DNA of 64,000 nt from Mycobacterium sp. 4858 (GCF_900240975.1 NZ_LT968776.1:3691216-3755215); one strand, 5' to 3'; counted from the first letter of the stretch, positions 50,049 to 59,146 are shown. Notes: generated from the letters alone by a model not told the origin. Numbers and translations: made by a program.

Positions 50049-51212
50049 CTACGCACACACCTTTCGGTAGATGTCCAGGGTCTGCTCGGCGACGCGGGCC
50101 CAGGAGAATTCCTCGACGCAGCGCTGGCGTCCCGCCTCGCCGTAGCGCTTCGCCTTCTCGGAGTCGGCGACGAGATCATTGACCGCTTCGGCCAGCCTCG
50201 CCTCGTAGCCGGTCGGGTCGCCGGCGTCGTAATGCACCAGTGAACCCGTCACCCCGTCGACGACCACCTCGGGTATCCCCCCGACATCGGAGGCCACCAC
50301 GGCCGTCGCGCACGCCATCGCCTCCAGGTTCACGATACCCAGCGGCTCATACACCGATGGACAGACGAAAACCGTTGCGGCCGAGAGTATTTCGCGGATC
50401 TCGCCGATGGGCAGCATCTCCCTGATCCAGAACACGCCCTGCCGGTGGTCGGTCAGCCGTTCCACCGCGGACCGGATCTCGTCGGCGATCTCCGGAGTGT
50501 CGGGGGCGCCCGCGCACAGCACCACCTGCACCTCGGGGGCGAACCGGTGCGCCGCCGCAACCAGGTGGGCCACACCCTTCTGCCGGGTGATCCGGCCGAC
50601 GAACGCCACGGTGGGCCGGTGCGGGTCGACCCCGAGTTCGGCCAGCACCGACCCGGTTTCCATCGGCCCGGACGGATACCAGACGTCCGTGTCGACGCCG
50701 TTGCGGACGACGTGCACCAGGCTGGGGTCCAGGGCGGGATAGACCCGCACAATGTCTTCACGCATCGCGGAGCTGACCGCGATGACGGCGTGCGCGGCCT
50801 GAACCGCCGTGTGCTCCACCCACGTCGACACGCGATAGCCACCGCCGAGCTGTTCGGCCTTCCACGGCCGCAGCGGCTCGAGCGAATGGGCGGTCAGGAC
50901 GTGGGGGACGTCGTAGAGCAACGCGGCCAGGTGCCCGGCCATGCCGGTGTACCAGGTGTGCGAATGGACGACGTCGGCCGCCGACGCGGCGTTGGCCATC
51001 ATCAGGTCCGCGGACAACGTCGTCAGCGCGGGGTTGGCGCCCCGCAAGCGCGGATCAGGCTGGTGCACGGAGGCGTTCGGCCGGGGCGCGCCCATGCAGT
51101 GCACATCGACCGCGCACAATCGGCGCAGCTGGGCGACCAGTTCGGTGACATGTACACCGGCGCCCCCGTAGACCTCTGGTGGGTACTCCCGAGTCATCAT
51201 CGCCACCCGCAT
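50049..51212 (-). CDS. glgM: Maltose-1-phosphate synthase GlgM (GT4 glycosyltransferase, Rv1212c)
   Basis: This 387-aa GT-B enzyme transfers glucose from ADP-glucose to alpha-glucose-1-phosphate, giving maltose-1-phosphate for the GlgE route to alpha-glucan and capsule; it was formerly annotated as glycogen synthase glgA. Features: 'TREYPPEVYGGAGVHVTELV' (glycine loop of GT4 enzymes), 'VHSHTWYTGMAG', 'VGRITRQKGVAHLV' and the nucleotide-sugar motif 'VCPSVYEPLGIVNLEAMAC'. It starts at ATG 51212, divergent from glgC, which makes its ADP-glucose substrate. Confidence 0.92.
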   Translation of the reverse strand: MRVAMMTREYPPEVYGGAGVHVTELVAQLRRLCAVDVHCMGAPRPNASVHQPDPRLRGANPALTTLSADLMMANAASAADVVHSHTWYTGMAGHLAALLYDVPHVLTAHSLEPLRPWKAEQLGGGYRVSTWVEHTAVQAAHAVIAVSSAMREDIVRVYPALDPSLVHVVRNGVDTDVWYPSGPMETGSVLAELGVDPHRPTVAFVGRITRQKGVAHLVAAAHRFAPEVQVVLCAGAPDTPEIADEIRSAVERLTDHRQGVFWIREMLPIGEIREILSAATVFVCPSVYEPLGIVNLEAMACATAVVASDVGGIPEVVVDGVTGSLVHYDAGDPTGYEARLAEAVNDLVADSEKAKRYGEAGRQRCVEEFSWARVAEQTLDIYRKVCA

Positions 51213-51360
51213 ACCCGCACGGTAGTTCGGTGACGACGAGGCCCGCGACTCGGGCCGAGAATCGATGGCCGGAACCCCGGGAACCAAATACCTTGACGGA
51301 CAGCCGCACAGAAGATCGCCAATTAGCACGGTCCCTCTGGCAGCGTTTCGCGACGGCCGA

Positions 51361-51366
51361 TAGGTT
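51361..51366 (+). promoter_or_regulatory. Candidate leaderless promoter of glgC
   Basis: TAGGTT fits TANNNT and ends 6 nt before the glgC ATG (51373), so transcription would begin at the start codon. No Shine-Dalgarno site is present. The 160-bp divergent region with glgM shows no other clear element. Confidence 0.5.
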
Positions 51367-51372
51367 TGAACC

Positions 51373-52587
51373 ATGAGGGAAGCGCCACACGTGCTGGGCA
51401 TTGTCCTGGCCGGCGGTGAGGGCAAGCGGCTGTATCCGCTGACCGCGGACCGGGCCAAGCCCGCAGTTCCCTTCGGTGGCGCATACCGGCTGATCGATTT
51501 CGTGCTGTCCAACCTCGTCAATGCCCGCTATTTGCGGATCTGCGTTCTCACTCAGTACAAGTCGCATTCACTTGACCGTCATATTTCGCAGAACTGGCGG
51601 CTGTCCGGTCTGGCCGGTGAGTACATCACCCCGGTGCCCGCGCAGCAGCGCCTGGGCCCGCGCTGGTACACCGGCTCCGCCGACGCGATCTACCAGTCAC
51701 TCAATCTGATCTACGACGAAGACCCCGACTACATAGTCGTTTTCGGCGCCGACCACGTGTATCGGATGGACCCCGAGCAGATGGTCCAGTTCCACATCGA
51801 AAGCGGGGCCGGCGCAACGGTGGCCGGCATCCGGGTGCCGCGCAGCGAGGCCAGCGCGTTCGGGTGCATCGACGCCGACGATTCCGGGCGCATCCGCGCT
51901 TTCGTGGAGAAGCCGTTGGATCCGCCGGGCACACCGGACGACCCGGACTCGACGTTCGTGTCGATGGGCAACTACATCTTCACCACGAAGGTGCTCATCG
52001 ACGCGATACGCGCCGACGCCGACGACGACCACTCCGACCACGACATGGGCGGCGACATCATCCCGCGCCTCGTGGCCGACGGGATGGCAGCGGTCTACGA
52101 CTTCAAGGACAACGAGGTACCGGGCGCCACCGATCGCGACCGAGGGTACTGGCGTGACGTGGGGACGCTGGACGCGTTCTACGACGCCCACATGGACCTG
52201 GTGTCGGTGCACCCGGTGTTCAACCTCTACAACAAGCGCTGGCCGATTCGCGGCGAGTCCGAGAACCTGGCGCCGGCCAAATTCGTCAACGGCGGCTCGG
52301 CGCAGGAGTCGGTCGTGGGCGCCGGCAGCATCATCTCGGCGGCCTCGGTGCGCAATTCGGTGCTGTCGTCCAACGTCGTGGTCGACGACGGCGCGATCGT
52401 CGAGGGCAGTGTGATCATGCCGGGCGCCCGGGTCGGCCGGGGCGCGGTGGTGCGCCACGCCATCCTGGACAAGAACGTCGTCGTCGGCCCCGGCGAGATG
52501 GTCGGCGTGGACCTGGAGAAGGACCGGGAGCGCTTCGCGATCAGCGCCGGCGGTGTGGTCGCCGTGGGCAAGGGCGTCTGGATCTAG
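51373..52587 (+). CDS. glgC: Glucose-1-phosphate adenylyltransferase (ADP-glucose pyrophosphorylase)
   Basis: This 404-aa enzyme makes ADP-glucose from ATP and glucose-1-phosphate, the committed step to alpha-glucans. The N-terminal nucleotidyltransferase domain shows 'LAGGEGKRLYPLTADRAKPA', 'QQRLGPRWYTGSADAI' and 'FGADHVYRMD', with the substrate lysine in 'FVEKPLDPP'. The C-terminal left-handed beta-helix has hexapeptide turns ('SVVGAGSIISAASV', 'VIMPGARVGRGAVV'). The length equals Rv1213. It is divergent from glgM and supplies its donor. Confidence 0.96.
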   Translation: MREAPHVLGIVLAGGEGKRLYPLTADRAKPAVPFGGAYRLIDFVLSNLVNARYLRICVLTQYKSHSLDRHISQNWRLSGLAGEYITPVPAQQRLGPRWYTGSADAIYQSLNLIYDEDPDYIVVFGADHVYRMDPEQMVQFHIESGAGATVAGIRVPRSEASAFGCIDADDSGRIRAFVEKPLDPPGTPDDPDSTFVSMGNYIFTTKVLIDAIRADADDDHSDHDMGGDIIPRLVADGMAAVYDFKDNEVPGATDRDRGYWRDVGTLDAFYDAHMDLVSVHPVFNLYNKRWPIRGESENLAPAKFVNGGSAQESVVGAGSIISAASVRNSVLSSNVVVDDGAIVEGSVIMPGARVGRGAVVRHAILDKNVVVGPGEMVGVDLEKDRERFAISAGGVVAVGKGVWI

Positions 52588-52594
52588 CCGCCAG

Positions 52595-54289
52595 CTACGG
52601 AATCTCCGGGACCAGCAGGTGCGCATCGTGGCGCGGGCCCCAGTGCAGTGTGACGCGACCGCGCGGCGAGCCGGCGTAGGCCGCGGGGAGTTGGCCGGTG
52701 AGCGGGTTCCGCGGGCACAACCAGCGGCCGGCGACCACCAGCCGCAACCGCTCACCGGCGCGGAACAGGGTCGCCGACGGGCCCAGCGCGACGTTGACCT
52801 CGACGACCTCGTGGGCCGCGACGGGCTGCGGGTCGGTGCATGCGGCCACGGGTTCCCACGGCCTGGACAGGTCGGGGTCCAGCGCGCGCAGCGCGACTCG
52901 CTGCCAACCGGTGCTCACCCGGTCGCGCCCGTAGCCGTACGAGCCCTCGAATGCGACAAACCGGTCCCCGAACCTGCCGGAGCGCCACTTCTCCACGCCG
53001 ACGAACAGGTTGGCGTCGTCGCAACCGTGCAATTGGACCCACAACCGCGCCGCCATCGGCCCCGTCAACTCGACATCCGCGGGAACCGTCCAGCTGAAAG
53101 CGGCCGCCGCAGCACGGGTTTCGAATGTGATGCTGCCCGGCTGCGCCGGGCGCCGGGCGGCCAGTGCCCCGCCCGTGTCGAGATACAAAGGCCGCCAACG
53201 GGTGCGCGCCAGCGGCCAGTCGGCTTCTTCGCGCACTGCAGCGACGGTGTCGCGGTCTTCACGGACCTCGAGGCGGACGCTGCGCGAACCGGGCGCCCCG
53301 TCCAGCGCGGCGCGGAAAAACTTCAGCTGCTCGGCCAACGCGGGCCCGGAATAGAAGGTCGCCCATTTCCCCGCGCGGTGAGTGTACAGGCGGGCGTGCC
53401 TGGAACCGGCGTCCGTGAACGCGCGGATGGAGCCCCGGCTGTGCAGGTTGTTGTCGGAGAAGCTGCCGCACACCAGCATCGGCACGTCGATGGCGGACAG
53501 CTCCGGCACCAGGGAGCGCCAGAACTCGTCGCGCAGCGGGTGGGCGTCCTGCATGCGCTCCAGGTCGTAGGCCTGCCGGGTGTCGCGTCGCACGATCCGC
53601 GACCACATGCGGGTGAAGCCCCGCTCCCGGACGCCACCCGGAAAGGTCAGGTCGCGGTAGGCGTCGGTGAAGCCCTCCCAGGGACAGATGGCCTTCAGTG
53701 CCGGGGGGCGCAGCGCCGCGACGGCGTACTGGCTGATGGCCAGGTACGACACGCCCAGCATGACGACCCGCCCGTCGCTCCACGGCTGGTCGGCAATCCA
53801 CTGCACGACGTCGTAGGTGTCCTCGGCCTCCCGGCGCGACAACAGCCTTCCGGTGCCCTCGGAGTGGCCGCAGCCGCGGGCGTCGGCGTTCACCACCACG
53901 AACCCCTGCGCGGTCCACCACGCCGGATCGGGTGCCTCCCAACCGGTCAGAGCCGAGAAGGTCACCGGCCGAGGCTGGCGCAGAATCCGGTACTGCACGG
54001 AGAACGTCCACCTGCTGCCGCGCCGCTTCGGCAGGTTGTCCTTGCCATAGGGGTGGATGCTCAGAATCACCGGCCGGGCCGGCGCGACGGCCTCCCGGAA
54101 CACGTTGAGCCGCAACACCGTTCCGTCGCGGGTCGGCACGCCCACGTCGCGCTCGACGCGTAGGCCGGCCGGCGGATCGGTCACGGTGACGGGGGGCGTG
54201 GCCAGACCGCGCAGGCGGCTCACCGCGTACCGGAGTGCACCGGGCCGCCGCCACGGCCGGTCCAGGGTGGGCGCGGGATTTCGGGCCAC
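52595..54289 (-). CDS. CocE/NonD-family (X-Pro dipeptidyl-peptidase-like) hydrolase, Rv1215c type
   Basis: This 564-aa protein combines an N-terminal alpha/beta hydrolase of the S15 family and a C-terminal jelly-roll domain. The nucleophile is in 'VVMLGVSYLAISQ', preceded by 'VVNADARGCGHSEG'; a likely acid is in 'VCGSFSDNNLHS', and the histidine probably lies in 'LYTHRAGKW'. Substrate may be esters or acyl peptides. GTG 54289 lies 6 nt after TAGGGT (minus strand 54301-54296), a leaderless start. PE14 (Rv1214c), which sits between glgC and this gene in M. tuberculosis, is absent; glgC and this gene converge 7 bp apart. Confidence 0.88.
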   Translation of the reverse strand: MARNPAPTLDRPWRRPGALRYAVSRLRGLATPPVTVTDPPAGLRVERDVGVPTRDGTVLRLNVFREAVAPARPVILSIHPYGKDNLPKRRGSRWTFSVQYRILRQPRPVTFSALTGWEAPDPAWWTAQGFVVVNADARGCGHSEGTGRLLSRREAEDTYDVVQWIADQPWSDGRVVMLGVSYLAISQYAVAALRPPALKAICPWEGFTDAYRDLTFPGGVRERGFTRMWSRIVRRDTRQAYDLERMQDAHPLRDEFWRSLVPELSAIDVPMLVCGSFSDNNLHSRGSIRAFTDAGSRHARLYTHRAGKWATFYSGPALAEQLKFFRAALDGAPGSRSVRLEVREDRDTVAAVREEADWPLARTRWRPLYLDTGGALAARRPAQPGSITFETRAAAAAFSWTVPADVELTGPMAARLWVQLHGCDDANLFVGVEKWRSGRFGDRFVAFEGSYGYGRDRVSTGWQRVALRALDPDLSRPWEPVAACTDPQPVAAHEVVEVNVALGPSATLFRAGERLRLVVAGRWLCPRNPLTGQLPAAYAGSPRGRVTLHWGPRHDAHLLVPEIP

Positions 54290-54319
54290 GCGACTACCCT
54301 AGGCGGGTCGTCTTGGCGA

Positions 54320-54994
54320 TTACCAGATGTAGGGCACCAGCCGGTAGCGCACCCGCTGCCGGTATTCGCGATACCCGGTCAGCTCCTCGGTGAGCAGCTT
54401 TTCCTCGTCGAGGATGCGCAGTGCGAGCATGACGCCGCCCGGGAGGACGAACAGCAGTCCCCAATAGGAGCCGAGCGCCAAGGGCATGCCGATCATCATG
54501 ATCACGTTTCCGACGTACATGGGATGGCGCACGAATCGGTAGAGTCCGTCGGTCACCAGCGTCTGGCCCGACTCCACGGTGATGGTGGCGGCGGCATAAC
54601 CGTTTTGGACGATCACCAGCATGGCGAGCCCGAGTCCCGTCACCACCAGGACGTCGCCGACCACACATAGCCACGCCGGCACCGACGACCAGCCGAACCG
54701 GTGATCGAGCGCGCTGACCACCATCGTCACGAACAGGGTCAGAAACGAGCCGGTGATGATGAATTTCTGGGCCGCCCGGGGTTCGGCCCGTGGGCCCGCG
54801 TTCATGCGCCGCCGCAGCGCGGCGGGGTTGTGGCGCGCAAGGTAGATCACCGGGACGATCGTGGCCGCCATGAAGACGGCGATGAAAACCCATGCCTGCC
54901 AATAGCGCAACGTGCCCGCCGGCACGAAGAGGATCAACCCGAACGACAGGATCCCCCAGAGCGACCTCAGCGTCACGCGGATACCGGTTTTCAC
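54320..54994 (-). CDS. Integral membrane isoprenylcysteine methyltransferase-like protein (Rv1216c type)
   Basis: This 224-aa protein has about five membrane helices and the ICMT/phospholipid methyltransferase signature 'DGLYRFVRHPMYVGNVIMM' followed by a C-terminal 'LRILDEEKLLTEEL' and 'YREYRQRV', which form the SAM site. It probably methylates a lipid or isoprenoid-type substrate at the membrane, unproven. It starts at ATG 54994, 8 bp after the ABC permease stop, so it belongs to the Rv1219c-Rv1216c-type operon. Confidence 0.85.
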   Translation of the reverse strand: MKTGIRVTLRSLWGILSFGLILFVPAGTLRYWQAWVFIAVFMAATIVPVIYLARHNPAALRRRMNAGPRAEPRAAQKFIITGSFLTLFVTMVVSALDHRFGWSSVPAWLCVVGDVLVVTGLGLAMLVIVQNGYAAATITVESGQTLVTDGLYRFVRHPMYVGNVIMMIGMPLALGSYWGLLFVLPGGVMLALRILDEEKLLTEELTGYREYRQRVRYRLVPYIW

Positions 54995-55002
54995 GACGCC
55001 TT

Positions 55003-56646
55003 CTAGCTACGCAGGTCGCGGCGTCGGAAGGCCATGACACCGAGCGTAATCAGTCCGGTGTCGATGGCCAACAGCCAAAGCAGCGGCACACCGGTGAAAT
55101 CCGCGCCGACCCGGGGGATGTGGGCGAACGGTTCCAGGTCGAGCAGCCACTGCGGGAAGCCGGCCAACGACCCGATCAAGTACAACGCGATGAACCCGAC
55201 GAGAACGCCCCAGGCCACGGGGGTGAATCGCGGGGCGAGACCGAACACGGCGACGGTCACCGCCGACAGCAGCCAGACGGCGGGCAGCTGGACGGCCGCG
55301 CTGCCCATCACGACGGCCAGCTTGCCGCCGACGTCGCCCGCCGCGGCGCCGTAGACGAGCCCGGCGGCAACACCGCTGACCAGCATCGCCACCGCGGATC
55401 CGAGCAGCGCCGCCAGCAGGTGGCTCGCCAGCCAACGGGTTCGCGACACCGCGCCGGCCAGGGTGGTCTCGGCTCGTTGGGCCGTTTCCTCCTGGTGCAG
55501 CCGCAGTGTCAGCGAGACGGTGAATGCGGCGGCCGCCATGCCCAGCATGGTGAAGGCGACGGCGATGAACGCCTCCGCCAACGCGTTGGTGCCGCCCATC
55601 CGGACGACGATGTCGCGCGCGGCGTTGCTGTTGCCGAGCTCGTCGCCGATGCCGTGCACCACGCTGCCCAGCAACACGCCATACAGGCAGAGGCCCACCG
55701 TCCACAGCACCAGGGCGCCGCGGTCCAGCCGCCAGGCCAGCCCGAATACATTGCCCAGCGCGGGCGCCGCGGAGCCCGGACCGGGGCGCTCGGCGAAGAG
55801 GCCGGCGCCGACGTCTCGGCCGGCCAGCAGGCGGTAGGCCACCAGAGTCAGCGCGACGGTCGTCGCCACGTGCAGCGCCAGCACCGACCAGTGGTCTCCC
55901 GCGTACGGCCGGACTTGCAGCGACCACCCCAGGGGCGAGAGCCACGACAGCGAACCGGAACCGGCGTCGCCGAGGGCGCGCAGCGTGAAGGCGGCCGCCA
56001 GGACCGCAAACGCGGCCCCGCGGGCGGTCCGCGCACTCGGTGACAGTTGGGCGGCCACCGCGGCGACCGCGGTGAACACCAATCCAGAGCAAGCGAGCGC
56101 GGCGCCGAACGCGAGCGACCCGCCGGGTGGGACATCGGTGGTGAGCAGTCCCGCCGCGCCGATCACGCCGGTGGCGACGCTGGCCCCGAAGGACAACAGC
56201 AGCGCGGCGCTGAGGCCGGCGTAGCGGCCGACCGCGGTGGAGTCGAGGAGTTCGGTCCGGCCGGCCTCCTCGTCGGCGCGGGTGTGCCGGATGACGGTCA
56301 GGATGACGGCCACCGAGATCAGCAGGTGAAACATCCCCGCCTTCCAAATGCCAACGGCCCCAAGGCTGTCGTTGTAGACCTGGCCGTAGAGCGCGCGCTG
56401 TGCTGGGCTCGCCATGATGGACGCGGCGAACCCGGCGCGTGCGGCCTGGGTGGGGTAGACCTTTTCGATGCTGCCGACGTACACCGTTGCCAGCGGCACG
56501 GACAGCAGTAACACCCACAGCGGCAGTGAGATTCGATCGCGGCGCAGGTAGAGCCGCAGCATTGCGAGCGTTCCCGTGAAGTTCGGCCGGCGTTGCGGCG
56601 CGGGGTGGGCCGGACGGTGCGACCGATCCAAGGTTGCGGTGGTCAT
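55003..56646 (-). CDS. ABC exporter permease (Rv1217c type)
   Basis: This 547-aa membrane subunit has about 12 helices in two similar halves, the layout of actinobacterial antibiotic/lipid exporter permeases such as TetAB-type proteins. A ~30-residue proline/arginine-rich N-terminus is cytoplasmic. ATG 56646 overlaps the ATPase stop (ATGA). In M. tuberculosis the Rv1217c-Rv1218c pair has been linked to drug efflux; specificity here is inferred. The frame is open upstream inside the ATPase gene, but that part is a shadow. Confidence 0.88.
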   Translation of the reverse strand: MTTATLDRSHRPAHPAPQRRPNFTGTLAMLRLYLRRDRISLPLWVLLLSVPLATVYVGSIEKVYPTQAARAGFAASIMASPAQRALYGQVYNDSLGAVGIWKAGMFHLLISVAVILTVIRHTRADEEAGRTELLDSTAVGRYAGLSAALLLSFGASVATGVIGAAGLLTTDVPPGGSLAFGAALACSGLVFTAVAAVAAQLSPSARTARGAAFAVLAAAFTLRALGDAGSGSLSWLSPLGWSLQVRPYAGDHWSVLALHVATTVALTLVAYRLLAGRDVGAGLFAERPGPGSAAPALGNVFGLAWRLDRGALVLWTVGLCLYGVLLGSVVHGIGDELGNSNAARDIVVRMGGTNALAEAFIAVAFTMLGMAAAAFTVSLTLRLHQEETAQRAETTLAGAVSRTRWLASHLLAALLGSAVAMLVSGVAAGLVYGAAAGDVGGKLAVVMGSAAVQLPAVWLLSAVTVAVFGLAPRFTPVAWGVLVGFIALYLIGSLAGFPQWLLDLEPFAHIPRVGADFTGVPLLWLLAIDTGLITLGVMAFRRRDLRS

Positions 56647-57557
56647 GATGCGGACACCCTGCCCGCCGTGTCGTAGTGGCGCAGGAAGAGTTCCTCGAGC
56701 GTCGGCGGCTGGCTGACGAGGCTGCGCACACCGGCGTCGCCGAGCGCGCGGATCAGTTCGCCCAGGCTTTCGCTGTCGACCTGGGCGCGCAACGTGTAAC
56801 CCTCGACGCTGACGTCCGCTACGCCCTTGATCCGGGTGAGGTCGCCGGGGTCGCCGGTCATCTCGGCCCTGATCGAAGTGCGGCTGAGATGCCGCATGGA
56901 GTCCAGCGAGCCGCTCTCGATGGTCCTGCCGGCGCGGATGATGGTCACCCTTTCGCACAGCGCTTCCGTCTCGGCCAGGATGTGACTGGACAACAAAACC
57001 GTCGTGCCCCGGTCGCGCGCCTCGGCGACGCACTGCTGAAAGACGTTCTCCATCAGGGGGTCCAGGCCGCTGCTGGGCTCGTCAAGGAGCAGCAGGCGGG
57101 CTCGCGAGGAGAAGGCCGAGATCAGGGAGACCTTTTGCCGGTTGCCCTTGGAGTAGGTCCGCGCCTTCTTGTGCGGGTCGAGGTCGAAGCGCTCGATCAA
57201 CTCGGCGCGGCGCCGGTGATCGATGCCGCCGCGCATGCGGGCCAGCATGTCGATGGTCTCGCCCCCGGTCAGCGTCGGCCACAGCGTGACATCGCCGGGC
57301 ACGTAGGCGATCTGGCGGTGCAGCTCCACCGCGTCGGTCCATGGGTCACCGCCCAGGAGGCGCACGGTGCCGCCGTCCGCCCTGACCAGACCCAGCAGGA
57401 TGCGGATGGTCGTCGACTTCCCCGCGCCGTTGGGGCCGAGGAAGCCGTGCACCTCGCCTTCGCGCACGGTGAGGTCGAGGCCGTCGAGCGCGTGCACCGC
57501 GCCGAATCTCTTTGTCAGGCCGCGGATTTCGATGGGCGCGGCAGTGTCAACTGGCAT
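56643..57557 (-). CDS. ABC exporter ATPase (Rv1218c type)
   Basis: This 304-aa nucleotide-binding subunit shows Walker A 'FLGPNGAGKST' near residue 40, an ABC signature variant 'YSKGNRQKVSLI', Walker B 'LLLLDEPSSGLDP', and the H-loop 'LLSSHILAE', with a C-terminal extension of the DrrA/efflux type. ATG 57557 overlaps the end of the TetR gene by 11 bp, and its stop overlaps the permease start, so the three are one tightly coupled operon. It would energise export of a hydrophobic drug or lipid. Confidence 0.93.
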   Translation of the reverse strand: MPVDTAAPIEIRGLTKRFGAVHALDGLDLTVREGEVHGFLGPNGAGKSTTIRILLGLVRADGGTVRLLGGDPWTDAVELHRQIAYVPGDVTLWPTLTGGETIDMLARMRGGIDHRRRAELIERFDLDPHKKARTYSKGNRQKVSLISAFSSRARLLLLDEPSSGLDPLMENVFQQCVAEARDRGTTVLLSSHILAETEALCERVTIIRAGRTIESGSLDSMRHLSRTSIRAEMTGDPGDLTRIKGVADVSVEGYTLRAQVDSESLGELIRALGDAGVRSLVSQPPTLEELFLRHYDTAGRVSAS

Positions 57558-58185
57558 CGGTTTCTCCTTGATCTTCGGCGGCCAGGAAGGCGTCGTACAT
57601 GGTGCGGTCGACCATCAGCCCTTCGGTGTAGATCTCCAGCGCGGGCAGCACCATCTCGCGGGCATAGTCGCGCAGGACCGCCCGGATATCCGTTGGGGTT
57701 TCATGCATCTGCAGATACAGCAGAAAGCCGCCACCGCCGGTGATGCCCAGGTACCGGGCCCGGGCGTGCGGGTCCCGGCTGGGCTTGATGGTGCCTGCCC
57801 GCACGCCCTCGTCCAGATACTCTTCGGCGTTGTCGATCATTCTGTGCCACAACATGTTCGCCAGTTCTCCGCCGGACTGCATGCTGCGGACCAGGTAGGC
57901 CATCATCGGCGCGTACGACTCGATCTCGGCCATCTGGGCGAACCAGGTGGCGGGGTCGTTCGACCTGAGCGCCTCGGACTTGCTGTTGCGGATCTCTTCG
58001 GCGATGTAGTCGTCACACGCCTTGCGCAGGCCATCCTTGGAACCGAAGTGGTGGATGACCAGCGCGGCGCTCACGCCTGCGGCTTCGGCGATCGCGCGCA
58101 GCCCGACGCCGAACCCCTGCTCGCCGAACTGTTCGATCGCCGCGTCCCGGATCCGGGCGGCGGCGGTCAAGTCGGCTGAACGCAT
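57547..58185 (-). CDS. TetR repressor of the ABC exporter operon (Rv1219c type)
   Basis: This 212-aa regulator has an N-terminal helix-turn-helix ('GLRAIAEAAGVSAALVIHHF', residues ~27-46) and a helical ligand domain ending 'DRTMYDAFLAAEDQ'. In M. tuberculosis the orthologue represses its own operon with Rv1218c-Rv1217c and is released by bound ligands. Two matching palindromes, the first overlapping this ATG (58185), are the likely operators. It starts at ATG 58185 and overlaps the ATPase gene by 11 bp. Confidence 0.93.
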   Translation of the reverse strand: MRSADLTAAARIRDAAIEQFGEQGFGVGLRAIAEAAGVSAALVIHHFGSKDGLRKACDDYIAEEIRNSKSEALRSNDPATWFAQMAEIESYAPMMAYLVRSMQSGGELANMLWHRMIDNAEEYLDEGVRAGTIKPSRDPHARARYLGITGGGGFLLYLQMHETPTDIRAVLRDYAREMVLPALEIYTEGLMVDRTMYDAFLAAEDQGETDAS

Positions 58186-58211
58186 GTTCAGTACGCTAAA
58201 CGCGCGTTCAG
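58176..58211. promoter_or_regulatory. Two tandem operator palindromes for the TetR repressor
   Basis: CTGAACGCATGTTCAG (58176-58191) is built of perfect 6-bp arms around 4 bp, and CTAAACGCGCGTTCAG (58196-58211) repeats the design with one mismatch. Their centres are 20 bp apart, about two helical turns, on the same DNA face. The first includes the repressor's start codon. The arrangement suggests cooperative autorepression. Confidence 0.75.
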
Positions 58212-58275
58212 TCGCGAGTCAAGGGGGTGGCGCGTCAAGAATCGGTCAAGAATCCGTATGGGTGTGGTGCGCGGA

Positions 58276-58944
58276 CTAATCGCGCACGGCGGCCAAAATG
58301 CCGTCGCCGAGTGGCACCAGCGCCGGGGTGAGCCGCTCGTCCTCCGCGATGAGCCGCGCCGCCTCCCGCACCGCGATCACCTCCGCGTCGCGGGCGGCGG
58401 GATCGCCGGCACGCCCCCCGAGGGCGGCCCGGTGCACCACGATGACGCCGCCGGGTCGCAGCAGCCGCACGCCCTCCACGACGTAATCGGGCTGATCAAC
58501 CGGGTCTGCGTCGATGAACACCAGGTCGTAGGACTCGTCGGCCAGCCGGGTGAGGACCTCCTGGGCCCGGCCGCTGATCAACCGGGTGCGCGACGGCCCG
58601 ATCCCGGCCTCGGAGAAGGCCTGCTTGGCGAGCCGCAGATACTCGGGCTCGATGTCGATCGTCGTCAAGACGCCGTCGTCGCTCATGCCGGACAACAGCC
58701 ACAGCCCGCTGACCCCGGCACCGGTGCCCACCTCGGCGACGGCCTTGCCGCCGCTGAGTTTGGTCAACAGGCTCAGCAGCGCACCCACCGCCGGGGTCAC
58801 CGCGCCCGCGCCGATGTCCATCGCGCGCTCGCGGGCGGCCGCCAGCAGCGCGTCCTCCGAGATCGACCCCTCGGCGTGCGCGAAGAGGGATTCGGCTCGA
58901 CTGGGCGCCGGCTGGCCGGGGGTTTCTGCGTCGGTGCCGTCCAT
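58276..58944 (-). CDS. SAM-dependent O-methyltransferase (Rv1220c type)
   Basis: This 222-aa class I methyltransferase of the O-methyltransferase family 3 type has 'VAEVGTGAGVSGLWLLSGM' (SAM loop), 'LTTIDIEPEYLRLAKQAF', 'YDLVFIDADPVDQPDYV' with the metal-binding aspartates, and 'LRPGGVIVVHRAAL'. The substrate is unknown; relatives methylate catechol-type or small phenolic groups with a divalent metal. ATG 58944 is chosen because the product then starts MDGT as in Rv1220c; ATG 58962 adds six residues. It is divergent from sigE. Confidence 0.9.
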   Translation of the reverse strand: MDGTDAETPGQPAPSRAESLFAHAEGSISEDALLAAARERAMDIGAGAVTPAVGALLSLLTKLSGGKAVAEVGTGAGVSGLWLLSGMSDDGVLTTIDIEPEYLRLAKQAFSEAGIGPSRTRLISGRAQEVLTRLADESYDLVFIDADPVDQPDYVVEGVRLLRPGGVIVVHRAALGGRAGDPAARDAEVIAVREAARLIAEDERLTPALVPLGDGILAAVRD

Positions 58945-59085
58945 GCCCGCAGCGTATTCCACTTCGGTGCGCGGCCCGGCGTGGCACGCCTAAGCCGCCC
59001 CGCCACGACACGCCCGGCAACGTCGAGGCGTTTAGCTTCCCCCCGCGGCGGATATCTCCTGCGCAGCGATGGTAACGATCCGGTT

Positions 59086-59104
59086 TCTCAGGTTGAGCTC
59101 AGAT
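59086..59104 (+). promoter_or_regulatory. Candidate MprA box upstream of sigE
   Basis: TCTCAGGT (59086-59093) and GCTCAGAT (59097-59104) are two imperfect 8-bp direct repeats 3 bp apart, 43 bp before the sigE start. This fits the tandem-repeat site of the MprA response regulator, which controls sigE in M. tuberculosis. I recall the consensus only in outline, so the match is tentative. Confidence 0.4.
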
Positions 59105-59146
59105 TGTTCATATATCGCACATACGCCGATACGCGACGGTGTCCCT

